From Chara braunii (Eukaryota; Streptophyta; Charophyceae; Charales; Characeae), in assembly GCA_003427395.1 (NCBI GenBank), contig BFEA01000507.1, positions 1,011,539-1,062,390 on the forward strand: a stretch of DNA of 50,852 nucleotides. Reading direction: 5' to 3'. Position numbers and translations under genes: made by a program. Below, one piece after another: positions 10,094 to 21,265 of this stretch. Each line of letters opens with the position of its first letter. Position 1 is the first letter of the stretch. The notes under the pieces were generated by a model. That model was not told the DNA's origin, ran no database searches, and was given only the letters and a program-made list of their open reading frames with translations.

Positions 10094-10112
10094 AGATGTG
10101 TATAAGAGACAG
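10094..10112 (+). other. Tn5 mosaic-end (Nextera-type) adapter left in the assembly
   Basis: AGATGTGTATAAGAGACAG is an exact 19-nt match to the Tn5 mosaic end used in tagmentation libraries. It sits three bases after the N gap. This is library contamination at a contig edge, not biology. Confidence 0.93.
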
Positions 10113-10147
10113 TCCTTACACAAACGTTTCTCAGTTTATTTTTCTGC

Positions 10148-10179
<32 letters not shown>

Positions 10180-10290
10180 GGTTGGGACCTTCCCAGGTCC
10201 TTGCACGACCGGGCCACCCGGGAAAATAGGGTGCCCCGGGCGGCCCGACTGGTAGCCTAGGTCCATAATAATTAAAATCATAGTGTGCGT

Positions 10291-10868
10291 ATGCCCTTAC
10301 ACCAGGACCTTAAAATTTAAATCACATTTATTATAGCTAGATTGGGTCAAACGAGGTCGAAAATTCAAACTAGCAACATTGGAGGCCGCAAATATCAATG
10401 GCCTGCGAAGTCACGAATGTCCAAAATTTGCGAACATCTCTAAAGGTGTTAAAAAAAAATTCTTTTTTTTTGTCTTTTTTCGCCCCCAAAGACAATATAT
10501 AAAAACCGTGCAAGAAAAGAGCAACGCACATATCAACGTAATTGCGCCTTGGTGAACTAGAGCAAAGATAAAAGAAAAAGGGAAAAACTACAAAATTGCA
10601 ATGTATTTACTGGAGATGCAAAACCGCAAATCTACGAGTCGATGATGTTTCTTCCTAAATGTGAATGCTGTGTAACTTGGGGCAAATTGTAAAATCCCAA
10701 AGCGGTCCTTCGGGAAGTTGCAAATGACAAATACCGCGAACTTGAGCTGCGAATGTGAGTTGTTTCCATCACATTGTGCTCTCTTATTCAAACACTGTTG
10801 ACTTCTGAGGCTCGAGAGCAGTCTTTTGAGAGTGCAATTATTAATAGTGGTTCAACTAGCAAAAATGG
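10291..10868. other. No gene seen
   Basis: Anonymous sequence with an A/T tract near 10450-10475. The ORF at 10588-10791 on the minus strand has no recognisable motif. Confidence 0.5.
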
Positions 10869-10953
10869 TTGGATTTAACACCGGGACATTTTTGTGGAGA
10901 GGTGTTGAAAGCATCTCTCCATGAACACGTCCATGTTACGGTGTTAAATCCAA
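10869..10953. mobile_element. 85-bp hairpin MITE, copy a
   Basis: TTGGATTTAACACC (10869-10882) is inverted as GGTGTTAAATCCAA (10940-10953). Inner arms GGACATTTTTGTGGAGAG and CTCTCCATGAACACGTCC also pair. It is non-coding and can fold end to end. Confidence 0.75.
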
Positions 10954-10980
10954 TCCTCTATATGAGTGAGACTGCGTCCC

Positions 10981-11091
10981 CAACAATTTCAGGATTTTGT
11001 GAGGCATGAACCTGGATGTGTTTGTGGACCGGTGCTCGCTACACCTCTCCACAAACACGTCTAGGTTCGACAACATGTCGCACAAATTATT
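10981..11091. mobile_element. Hairpin MITE, copy b of the same family
   Basis: GAACCTGGATGTGTTTGTGGA (first base 11008) is inverted at 11048-11068. Outer CAACAATTT and CAAATTATTG arms extend it. The inner arm (GTGTTTGTGGA) matches the neighbour at 10869, so the two are related insertions. The stretch 11092-11530 holds no gene. Confidence 0.72.
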
Positions 11092-11530
11092 GATGGTCCC
11101 AAGGAGTACTCTTGAAGTTCGAGAGAACGCTCTTTACAACACTAGGCACCAAAATTTGTGAGGCTCTTTATGAGTTGCGATCTGTTCACAAGTTTTTGGG
11201 TATGACTTTCCTTGTGAGGTCTCCCAAAATTGCAATTTTGCAGGCAAAAGGCAAAAAAAAAAAAAAGAAGGCCAAACCGGTTTCGAGAGTGTACTCGAAC
11301 ACCGAACACTGACAACTCCCAAATGAAATCTGACAATGCAAACTCAGGAACTCGTGTTGCGGGGCTACATTCCCAAACATGAGCATTTTTGGGAGTGGTG
11401 CGACTAAGCCTGATGCCCCTGTTTTTTCTTTTCTCTAAAACTAACCTATGTTCTTCTCTCAAATTCCTTCACAGTGACTGCCTACCTACCACTTTTCCTA
11501 AGCCTATACAGGGGACCTCTGCAAGTATAG

Positions 11531-11879
11531 TGCACTGTACCTCGACCTGCTCTACGCCAAAGCTATCTTGCTATTTTGCCTGTTCGGCATGTGGGACCAG
11601 GTCGTGGCCTGACCCCACAGGCCATGTGCTCACTCAGTGCAGTCCTGCCTGATACCACTGTTGGTACCAGGGCAGTCCAGTTCAGTCCTGTCAGCCCGTT
11701 GGGGTATACCCCAGTTGCAATATGTTTTGAGTCTCATTCTTCACATTTACAGCTTGGAGTACGTGCGTGTTGAGTCTGCGTTGGAGTTGCGTTGTCCCTT
11801 CTATCTCCATTTCCATCTCCCTCATCCTCATCCATTCGTTTTGATCTTGACGGACTTCCATCTCGGCAGGTCCGTCATA
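11531..11879 (+). repeat. 5' LTR of the chromovirus
   Basis: It begins TGCACTGTACC and ends GGTCCGTCATA. It is homologous to 38644-38885 joined to 47397-47514, sharing TGTTCGGC(A/C)TGTGGGACCAG, GGGGTATACCCCA and the CATCTCCCTCATCCTCATCC segment. The terminal CA has mutated to TA here but is CACA in the 3' LTR. A paired TGGGGTATACCCCA palindrome lies at about 11699-11713. The LTRs have diverged substantially, so the insertion is old. Confidence 0.85.
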
Positions 11880-11880
11880 C

Positions 11881-11892
11881 TGGTATCAGAGC
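11881..11892 (+). promoter_or_regulatory. Primer binding site for initiator Met-tRNA
   Basis: TGGTATCAGAGC lies one base after the LTR end. This sequence complements the 3' end of plant initiator tRNA-Met and primes minus-strand synthesis in many plant LTR retrotransposons. Confidence 0.9.
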
Positions 11893-12548
11893 GGGAACGG
11901 TGCCCGCTCCCACCCACCCCATCTCGCAAGTGCGGGAAAAATGGTGTAATCTCGATAGCGGGATCTTAGACCATTTTCGGTTATTTTCGGAGCAAATAGA
12001 GAAAAAAAAACAAAAAAAAGTGTTATCGCCGAGAGAGCGACACGTGGCGAAAAAGGAGAATGTTGCAACGGAGAAAGGTGTGAGCCCTGAGAGGGCAACA
12101 CATGGCGAAAAAAAAAAGTGTCGTCACAACGCATGAGAGCAAGCGCCAAGGCCGCCGCACGTGAGCGCACCGACGCTGCCCTGCCGCACCCCACCCCACC
12201 CCGCCCTGCCCTGCTCCCGGATTATATATATCAAGATCCGGGATGCATGTTGCTGCCAGGGTTTGAACATGGGCAAATGCCAGCCAAACGTGTGCGTGGC
12301 CATTGGCTTAACACACTCGTCAAACTATGTACATGTTTTGGTAGTGTGGCACGTTGGTGTTGAAAAGTGCCACACTACCTATTTACCCCCCCGCACCCAT
12401 TGGCAAGCGACGAGCAGCGAGTAGCGGGCAACACGATAGTAACGAGTGGGTTGCTATTTGCCCCCCCCCCCCCCCCCCCGTCGTGGCTGGTGCTGCCTAC
12501 ACACATGGCTATCTACAGTGCCACGTAGCAGCTTGCTAAAAATCTTGA
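11893..12548 (+). other. Chromovirus leader, first part
   Basis: No gene is seen. A short tandem pair lies at about 12022-12116: GCCGAGAGAGCGACACGTGGCGAAAAA, followed by CCCTGAGAGGGCAACACATGGCGAAAAA. A C-tract lies at 12462-12479. ORFs lack domains. Confidence 0.6.
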
Positions 12549-12617
12549 AGACCCCCCTGGCTAGGGGGCTGCAATATAGTGGATTCTGGGTGACTTATCA
12601 AGATCTTAGCACACCCA

Positions 12618-12655
<38 letters not shown>

Positions 12656-12760
12656 CTACAACTGCAGCGACAGTTTGACAGCAGTGAAAACCCCCCTGGC
12701 TAGGGGGTTGTGCGGCAGTGCAATGAGGGTGGCTAATCAAGATCTCAGCCAACTCAAACT
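12549..12760 (+). repeat. Duplicated leader module with a CCCCC...GGGGG hairpin
   Basis: CCCCCCTGGCTAGGGGG occurs at about 12552 and 12691. Each is followed by a GCAGTG/GGGTG(A/G)CT stretch and ATCAAGATCT(T/C)AGC. A (GAT)n run lies between them (12618-12650). The pentamers can form a GC stem in the leader RNA. Confidence 0.75.
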
Positions 12761-12884
12761 TACTTTTATTATTATTTTTTTGCTGCAGCAGACTACCAGC
12801 ACCTTGAAGGTCAAGATCCTGTGGATCTTGGTGATCTTGTTTGCTCTTGGCTACCCAAGAGTTTGGTAACCTAGCTACTAACTA

Positions 12885-13330
12885 ACCTACTCTCCCCCAA
12901 CTCTTTTTCTCTCCTCTCCCCCCATTATCTAATCATATTTTATGCCTAACCACTACTCACTTATTCTACCTCACTCTTCTCTTTGCTTTTCCCTACTTCT
13001 ATCCTCTGTTTCCCACTGTTCTCTCATACCCCTCCCTCTTCACTCATTTTCCACCATCTTTTTCTCCTCGCTCCTCCTTACTCACTCTCTTCCACTAATC
13101 TTCCCTTCTCTTCTCCACCTTTCCTATCCCTTTCCCTCCCATTTTCTCACCCTCCTCTCCCCTTTCCGTCCCCCAACTACAACTGTATCATCTCTCGACC
13201 TCCCACTTCAGTCTTTTTCACTTTCTCACCTATTTCTCTCTTTCTTTATCATTTTTTCATTTCCCCTCCCCCCAACTTCGATTTTTTTTTTCCTTCTTCT
13301 TTTGTCTTTCTTTTTTATTTAAATTTCCTT
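12885..13330 (+). repeat. Polypyrimidine tract in the leader
   Basis: Almost pure C/T for about 400 bases. The Ser/Leu/Pro/Phe-rich ORFs (12942-13423) reflect composition. Confidence 0.85.
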
Positions 13331-13505
13331 TTTTTCTCCAAAAATTCGAATTATCTTATTCATGGCTTCTTTCCTCATTTTCTAATTTATTTTATTTTAC
13401 TTTTATTTATTTTGAAATTTTGAATTTTGTTGCGGCACCTCTATATCTATATTAGAACTTAGTTATTTTTGTTATCGGTGCACATTTTGACATTTTTGTT
13501 ATCAG

Positions 13506-13863
13506 TGCACATTTTGACCCCTTGGGGGTAATGAATTGCTACCAAAAGTTTCGATTTTTTCCCTACTCTCCTTCCAGCACATTTTGAACCCTTAGGGGTA
13601 GCGACGTGCTCACAAAATTTTCCATTTCGTACTTAGTCATTCTTCTTGACGGACACTTTGACCCTTTCGGGATAACAAAATGTTGCCAAAAATTTCGAAA
13701 AAAAATCAAAACTTAGTTTTTTCTTTACTCTCCTCCACCTCCCCATTTATTTATTTATTTTTCCTGAAATTTTTAATTTATGACATTTTGAAACTTAGTG
13801 TGCTTCTCTTGGTCTCTCTTCTTCTTGGCACATTTTTGACCCCATGGGGGGTAGAAAAATGTC
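13506..13863 (+). repeat. Four diverged hairpin modules in the leader
   Basis: Modules at about 13506, 13577, 13651 and 13828 share (G)CAC(A)TTTTGA followed by a palindrome whose sequence varies but stays paired: ACCCCTTGGGGGT, ACCCTTAGGGGT, ACCCTTTCGGGAT and ACCCCATGGGGGGT. In the last, ACATTTTT and AAAAATGT extend the stem. Such structure in a retroelement leader could affect packaging, dimerisation or translation; that role is inference. Confidence 0.65.
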
Positions 13864-14326
13864 AAAATTTCCAAAAGAATAAATATTATTTATCTTGTCA
13901 CCTTTTTGCTTATGTATTTATTTATTTATTATTTATTTATTATATTTTTATCTTGAAATTTTACTATTTTATATATATATATATTTTTTTTTCCCCTCCC
14001 CTCCATGGTAGTTATTTTCTTTCCTTGATGAGGTCGCCGCTAGTCTACCCTAACCCCCAAAACTTCGGTTAGGGTTTTATCAGGTTTTTTCTAGGGCTTA
14101 CGGTTTTCCTAAGCCCCCTCCTTTTTCGCCTCCTCCGGTAGGGCACCCTGGACTCGAACAGATCCTCTCCCCAGGTTCACGTCATCCTCTCACGTGCGAC
14201 TCCCCGGTCACGGAGCGCGCCGACGCACGACTACCCACTCCGCTCCTGCGGTCCCCTCCCTCTGACCCTTTTTCTCCCCACACCAGCCAACCATCTCTTT
14301 TCCCTCCTCCTTCTCCACTTCCCGCC

Positions 14327-15443
14327 ATGTCTACTCTCATCCATCCACCACACATGAACGAGAGTTCATCCAAGGAGATTGTTGCAACACCATTCATCTG
14401 TCAGGCGCCCATTCAACCAACCATTATCGGTCAGACTCCTATGGACCGTGAGACCGTCCTCACAACCCTCCTCGCACCAATGCAAGCGTGCCTCGATGCG
14501 CTTGAACCCATACAAGCGCAACTTAATGCGCTAGCCCTTGACGTCCGCTGCCTTAAGGGATCTCCTCCTCGTTTTCCCAATCGCTCTTACACTTCATCCC
14601 CAACCAACTCCCAGTGCAGTTCCCGACGACTGCGGACACGAAGACGTGGTGGTTCCCCCTCCTCTGCGGCTGAAACTCAACACTCACCCTCAGCAATGGC
14701 GAGTGTTGCCGCCGCTCAGACCACCCCGTATATTGCGGAGCCTCTATCGATCTTCATCGCTCATGTTGTTCTTGTCGCTTCGACGATAGTCGTAGGCATT
14801 GCCAGCCAGATACCGGTATCTGGCCAGACAGGCTCATCTACCCATTCCGGTACTACTTCACAGCTCCCAGTTTCGGTCGCAGCATTACGACTCAGAGCAC
14901 TCCCTCCCCTTCTTATCTCCTCACTTCCCCCTCACGGAACTCTTCAGTTTGTGACTCCTCCTCCACTAGGGTTCCCTCCTCGAGTCTTCCACCTTTTACC
15001 CCGCGCACCCAACGAGTACCTACTTTGTAGGCCACCATTGTGCAGACTCCGACGAAGATTCTTACTTTGCAACAACTTCACCCTTCTAAAGTTGCTCACC
15101 CTTCTTCCTCGTGAACCACCCCTTCCACTTCAAGCATGCAGACTCGCTTCCCTCGACCTGCTCTGCCTCCTCTCCCTTCTTACCTCGCCAGTCCGTCACA
15201 GCTTCCTACGTCCGTCGCCTCCACATCTATTGGCCCCACTGCCAGTGGCTACGGCCCACATACTTCGATGTGCTAGAAACTGGGTACGACTTTATCCTTG
15301 GTACTCCTTGGTCTTGCAAGTTCCTTGGCACAAAGACCGAATGGGCGATTGAGACACTCATTCTCAAAACGAAGTGTGGTCAGACCTATCACATCTCGTT
15401 CCTTGGCACCACGGGCGACACCTCTTCCGACCTCCCTCCCTAG
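14327..15443 (+). pseudogene. Chromovirus gag and protease region, frameshifted
   Basis: The ORF from ATG 14327 gives a gag-like N-terminus of about 100 residues (MSTLIHPPHM..., then DRETVLTTLLAPMQACLDAL with helix-forming spacing) and then degrades. A second frame (15111-15443) reads FDVLETGYDFILGTPWSCKF, which matches the end of a Ty3/gypsy aspartic protease (the ILGxPWL region). The catalytic DTG is not seen in frame. The frame change near 15100-15250 is decay or part of the gag-pol junction. A TAG at 15441-15443 interrupts the continuation into pol. Gag would form virus-like particles and the protease would process the polyprotein. Confidence 0.62.
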
Positions 15444-15509
15444 GATCCTCGCCCCTCCAGGTCGCACCCAGATATCACCTTCACTTTTCCTCGCCAGTTT
15501 GCCCACTTC

Positions 15510-15845
15510 ATGCGTCAGAAGGACGTCCCCTTCTACTCGACGAACATCATGGATCTTTTTCGCTATGATCCACTTTGTCCAGAGGTTGAACTCATCTCTT
15601 TGGAGCCCGATCCCCCTAACCTTTCTTTCATATTTGCGACTCTCATCTCTATATCAACCCCTCAGTGTACAGATACCCCTTTGACATCCCAGGTTCCTTT
15701 GCCATCCACTAGCGAGTCAACGCATATGTCTCGTGCTGACGCAAACACTGAGGAACTCATGCCTTTAATGACCGACTTAGAACCCGTCTTTCGTGATCTG
15801 ATTCGAGAGTACCACAACATCTTTCTCCCGTATTTCTCATACAGT
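15510..15845 (+). pseudogene. Protease-RT linker of chromovirus pol, cut by insertion
   Basis: It continues in the same frame as the protease tail after the TAG. It ends FRDLIREYHNIFLPYFSYS, which resembles the start of gypsy RT (a DVFPxxLP-like segment). The reading resumes at 33412 with SGIPPM, so the domain is split by the 17.6 kb insertion. Only residues before 15845 belong to the retroelement; the ORF beyond runs into the inserted LTR. Confidence 0.7.
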
Positions 15846-17329
15846 GGTGTTGCGCGTGGCGGTTCCGCGCCCCGCAGGGAGCGCCGAACCTCACGGTCAT
15901 GTCACGTAGGATTTATTTTCGAAGAAACAATTTGTCACCACTCCAACCGTGCGCTCGTGCTATACCTCTCACGGCGCCCTGCGACAGGTCGGGACGTCGC
16001 GAGGTACAACTTACCTCTACCCGAGGGGCTGTCACCACCCTCAGGTAGGCGTATCCCTGCTGAGCTACCGACCCACGTGCGAAGGCTTTTACATGCCTGA
16101 GTAGAGGTAGGTCGGCCGAGGGCGTTTGCTCGATCGCTGTAGCACAAAGTGGGTACGCGCGGTAAGANGCCGAGGACTGACCCGTTAGATACTCANGTCG
16201 AACTTTGAGACGGTCGTCTAATTCCGCTTCCGTTCCAAAAGACACATTCTCCTTCCGGCCACTATGTTCAAAGTATTAAAACAACCTTGTCGCTACCAAA
16301 TGATATCCTACTCTACTCAACGTATGACTGAATCATCAGAATAGTATATAAGACTCGATTATGAATATCGAGGTATTACCGCTTGGAACCCTTCCCACTT
16401 TCACAAGTGTTGAGTGTCCATACTCTACAAGACGTCAATTCAAATCCAGCCCAAATCATGAACAAAACAGACCTGCACAACATAATGCGAAAGACAGTTC
16501 ACATGCCATGCACTAACGGCGTCAACCATTAACCACTGACATTGTCCCTAACTCCCCAAACCATGCATGACAACTCTATCTTTCCTGAGATGCAAGCCCA
16601 GCCCCTTCACATTTATTCAAAGGACCATTGAGAGTGACCAGGACCGTTTAGGCAACGACCACAGGTGACAGTTTTACTTACAACAGGGTTTGATTTTAGA
16701 TGTAGGTATCAAGTCAAGGTGGAAAGAGTTGAATCGGCAACGACCGACCTGTTATCGAGAGATAACCAAAATTTGAGTCCTTTGTGTATGACTTCTCCTT
16801 CAATTGCAGTAGATCAAAATAGGGACCTGCTCACAAACAGGTCAACAAAGATTCAACATCCCCCCTTGATACCCACATAGTGATATCTAAGGGTCAATCC
16901 CTTAGTTCAGGTTTGTGAGCTTTGGGCTCAGCATCCCGAAGTCTAACACCTAGTTTCTATCTACCCTAAGTCGTCTATCATCCATTCTCCTCTTGTTTCA
17001 AGAAGTCTCTTTGCCTATTTCCTAGGTTGTCACAGGGAAACTCATATTTCCCCTTCCTTCAGTCCTTGCAGTTTCTCTCTCTTGCGGATAAGCGCACTCT
17101 TTGGTGCTTTATGCGGTAGTCTAACAGAGTTTTACTCATGTCGTTTAGTGGTTTTTCCCTTAGGAGTCTATCAATGAACTGAGGCTACGCGAAACTCTTT
17201 CTTGTCTAATTCTTTTCCCTACGGTATCTGCTTTCTTTTACGTTTCTTTCTAGAGGACCTTTGGGGTCACTCCCGATGGAGCACTCCCTTTTTCTTTTTC
17301 TCTTCTCCTTGTCCTGACATGCGCAAGTA

Positions 17330-19140
17330 GCAGGTGGATTCACCCGGAAATCTTCCACTACTTGATCAATTTCACGCAAATCGGTTCGTCAAAGGAGACG
17401 TCGAGTAACCCTATGAAAGCACTCAGCCACTCTTCAAAGTCCAGACAGTCATAATGCAACCAAGTAGTTCAAGCAATCTAGTGCAAACAACATGATAACT
17501 CACCCGGGAGTATCCATTTATAAATTAAGCAGGTGGTTAGGAGGTTCATGTTGAGCCGTCTCAACACTTGACCCTGTATTCAGAGAACATTCTAGATCCA
17601 GGTGTTAGTACATAGTTCAAGTTAATAATAGGTGACTTTCCCGGAAGCCTCCTATTTATCTTTGATCAGAACTCAGTCTATTTTTACAAGTGTAATAGGA
17701 TGACCCTACGACAGTTACCCTACTACTTACTTAGAGTGAGACGAGCCAAGATTAAGTCAGTGGACTTAGGCAAGCCGAAGTGTCTTACTTGGTACGTTAG
17801 GATGCAGCCAAGCAGGCTATAGGATGATCCTACGAGAGCCTCCTATCTTCGGATCATTAGTACTTATTTATCCTGCCTGTCAGTCATACCTAGACAAGTA
17901 GTAGGGTTACTCACCCGGTAGTATCCCTCTACTGCCCAAACACAATTATCATTAGTAGACCTCTGAATCAAACAAGTACTAGGATAATTCTCCNGGGAGT
18001 TACCCTNCTNCCAGTTTGATGANTAGGNNATCAGTCAAAACAACTCCAAGTTAAGTCGCCTTGACCGTTCCCCTACTTTACCCACTCATCGTGAATGAGC
18101 AAGAGGTATGTCGACTTTCACGGAAGTCGACCAGATTGACTTAGACTTAGGAGTTCGTGTACTCAGCCCGGGAGTACTTAATTCCCTTCCTAAGTCTAGT
18201 CAGATCAAGTGATAGGAGAACTCCACGAGAGCCTCTCATAACCTGATTTAAATAATTAGGTCATTAGCATCTGAACGATGCCAATTCATTAGTCATTCCA
18301 AAACAAGTAGCAGGGTTACTCACCCGGGAGTATCCCTTTTACCTGTCCATAATCAACTCACTTTTTTCCTCGTTAGAAGACCTCTTGATCAAACAAGTAC
18401 TAGGATAATCCACCCGGGAGCCACCCTACTACCAGTTTGATGGTCAACTTTCACGGAAGCCGACCGAATTGACTTGGACTTAGGAGTTCGTGTACTCACC
18501 CGGGAGTACTTCATTCCCTTCCTAAGTCTAGTCAAATCAAGTGAGAGGAGAACCCCACGCGAGCCTCCTACAACCTGATTCAATGTTAATTCGATTAACC
18601 ATTAGTAACTTAAACAAGTCAACTTCTTAGTCATACCAAAACAGTTAGCAGGGTTACTCACCCGGGAGTACCCCTTTTACTTGCCCAAACATAATCAACT
18701 CATTCTTTCCTTGTTAATTGATCCCCAGATCAAACACAATATTAGGAAACCCTCCCGGGAGTCACCCTAATATCAGTTCGATGCGTAGGAGTTCAAGACC
18801 ATTTTTAGGTTAGTTTGCCCTGATCGTTCATATTAATTGAGCAAGAGGTATTGTTGACTTACACGGAAGTAGCACGGATCGATCTAGACTTAGGAGTTCG
18901 TGTACTTACCAAGAGTACTGATTTCCCTTCCTAAGTCTAGTCAGATCACTAATAGGAGAACCCTACGGGAACCTCCCATTACTTCTGTTTTTGTTAGTTG
19001 TTTGAAAACGTGTACCCCACGGGAGTACCGGATTAGTCATGCTTTGATTAATCACTTGAAGGCATGTACTCAACGGGAGTAACAAATTAGTCTTGCTTTG
19101 ATTAATCACTTGAAGGCATGTACTCCACGGGAGTACCGGA
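17330..19140. repeat. Array of about 20 imperfect palindromes with a CACCCGGGAG core
   Basis: Roughly every 45-140 bp there is a palindrome whose centre resembles CACCCGGGAG but whose stem differs. Examples are GGTTACTC...GAGTATCC near 17909 and 18315, GTACTC...GGGAGTAC near 18160 and 18491, GGAGAACCCC...GAGCCTCC near 18546, GTCGACTTTC...GGAAGTCGAC near 18113 and GTACTCCACGGGAGTAC near 19120. Stems change on both sides together, as expected if pairing is kept. The same array lies inverted at about 29.65-31.5 kb. Confidence 0.75.
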
Positions 19141-20032
19141 TTAGTCTTGGATTTAGCTGGTAAGTCAACAGAGAAGACGCACGGCATCTTCTCATCATCA
19201 ATGTGTGTATGTATGTCAAAAGTCAACTAGTTAGGTGGATGACTGGGTAGTTCGCACGACGAATACCCTTTTAGTCATTCCATGTAGGCAGCGTGACGAC
19301 CCCAACAGAGGCGTTCATCATATTGCCTTAGTTTTCTCAAGACCAAGCAGGCTATGTTCCTTCTTGGCTCTTTTCTAGGTTACTTTTTCTCACCTCAGAC
19401 AGATTCTCAATTTGATATTTAGGTCATGAGGAAAAGGCATAGACAGTATATCACACAATTACACATGCAGTTCGATGGGAGGGTATAACCTGTAAGGGTG
19501 TATGAGAAGAGAATGAAGCGTGCGTACCTTAAGGTTCCCTGCCTCCAGAGTTCCTCCCGAACTCCGGCAGAGCTCCCGCAATCGCCCTGCTTCGTCGGAC
19601 CATCTGAACATTCGTCCTTCACAGAGTAGACTTTTTTTTTATTCCAAGATATCTTATTATTTCGGATAGTTTATGAAAACAAAGGGAAGTGAGGGGATTA
19701 GATCACGGGAGAATGGGGAAGGATGGAGGAGGTAGACACTATCACTTGGTGACGATGTCTCTCTCCTCTCCATTACCTTTCATCTCCTCAAACCTGATCT
19801 TTCTTATTTCCTTTGACATCAATCAATCAAGGAACCGCAAGATAATGCTTACGAGTAAGAATGACAATAATGATCACAATAATAACCTTGGATAAATATG
19901 GAGAAGTGAAGAAAGAGCGGTTCTGGTCAAGGAAGATGAGAGAAGGATGGAGGAGGTAGACACCACCACACGGTGACAGTGTCCCTTTCCTTTACAGTGC
20001 CCTGCTTCCTCTCCTTCCCTGACCCATGATGC

Positions 20033-20133
20033 TCAATAATAGCAAATAATAATGATAACAATAATAATAAACAAATAAATAATGAAAATAAAGATAAAGA
20101 TAATGGTGATAGTTGTCATAAACGAAAATAATG

Positions 20134-20166
<33 letters not shown>

Positions 20167-20201
20167 TCAATAATAATAATAATGATACTAATACCAGTAC
20201 T

Positions 20202-20236
<35 letters not shown>

Positions 20237-20260
20237 TAATAATAGTGGTGATAATATTCT
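20033..20260. repeat. AT-rich (AAT/AAC)n trinucleotide tract
   Basis: Long AATAAT/AACAAT stretch with a mirror copy at 28531-28758. It produces the poly-Asn, poly-Ile and poly-Leu ORFs, which are not genes. Confidence 0.9.
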
Positions 20261-20834
20261 GTCAACGTTTTGCAAGGCCTTGTAGGGAACAAAGGATTGA
20301 AGAGAGCGAAGATGTCTTATTAATGTACCATTTGTCATAGATCTTCCTCCACGTCACTCTCTTCTTTCCCTCTGCCTATCCCTCACTCTTCCTCTTTCCT
20401 TCCTCTTCCATCCTTCTCCTTTTCTTCTCTTCTCTCCTTCTCTCTTTCTTTGTCGGTGATACAGTTGAAAACGACCTTCACCTTTATGGCAGCAGGTAAA
20501 GTTTCCATGCTCGATCCCAGATCTCGCCCTTACCCATGTACCGTATCAGTTTGACCCGTGTGAGCTTGAGCTGTAGGTCTGTTGAGCAGAGGTCAAAGTT
20601 GTATAGAGATCGTAGCGGTTATAATTTCGAAGAGTCAAGTACGCAGTCCTCCGGAAGATCCGGAACTGTTCTTCCGTGAGCCCAAGGATGCAGTCGGTAG
20701 GCAAACGGTCAAGTGTGCAGTCTTACCCGGCCCAGTCAGCGATACACAATCCAGGTCGCCCCTTCGTCAAGTCCGTAAGTACCACGCGGGACTGCGTCCA
20801 TCCTGGTTTCTCTATCACAGCCTGTCCGGTTGCC

Positions 20835-21265
20835 CGTGTCTAGTTGTTTGTTCGGTTTGTCTGATTGCCTGTCTGTTTGGTTGAATGTCTGTCTCGGTCT
20901 GTCTATTTCTCCGCGTGTCTGACTGCGTATTCCGACTGTGTCTCTGACTATGCATCCGGCTGTGTTCTTCGCATCTGTTTGTTTGACTGTTAGCGTTTGT
21001 TTGATTGTCAGCCTGTGTCCGTTTGGCTGCCTTTGTGCGTCCTCTCACTGTTTGTCTGTGTCTTTTCTNTCTGTTCGTTTATCTGTGTCCGTTCGCCAGT
21101 TCGTTCATCTGTGTTTGCCCGACTGTTTTCCTGTCTATGTCTGCCCGTTTGTTTGTCTGTTGTTGTCTGTCTGTATGTCAGTCTTATCTATCTGCGTCTG
21201 TCTGTTTGCTTGTGTCGTTCTGTCTGTGTGTATGATTGTATGTCTCNTATGTCGGTCCCTCTTTT
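20835..21265. repeat. Degenerate CTGT/GTTT minisatellite
   Basis: Short words such as GTCTGTCTGT and CGTTTGTTTG recur for 400 bp, mirrored at 27526-27956. The Cys/Ser/Val/Leu-rich ORFs are translation of this repeat. Confidence 0.85.

Larger units (their letters stand above)
9695..10290. repeat. Inverted CTAGGCTACCA repeats with long homopolymers
   Basis: CTAGGCTACCA occurs on the plus strand near 9698 and 9992 and inverted (TGGTAGCCTAG) near 10250. Each lies beside GGCC/CCGG-rich sequence and a long A or T tract (9847-9896, 10033-10054, 10150-10179). The segment AGTTTATTTTTCTGCATA occurs twice (about 9818 and 10131). This looks like a repeat family with inverted ends, but a sequencing gap interrupts it. 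Confidence 0.5.

Noticed and set aside
17330-19140. CRISPR array for the regularly spaced palindromes
   Set aside because: Spacing and repeat sequence are irregular, stems differ between units, and the context is eukaryotic LTR sequence.
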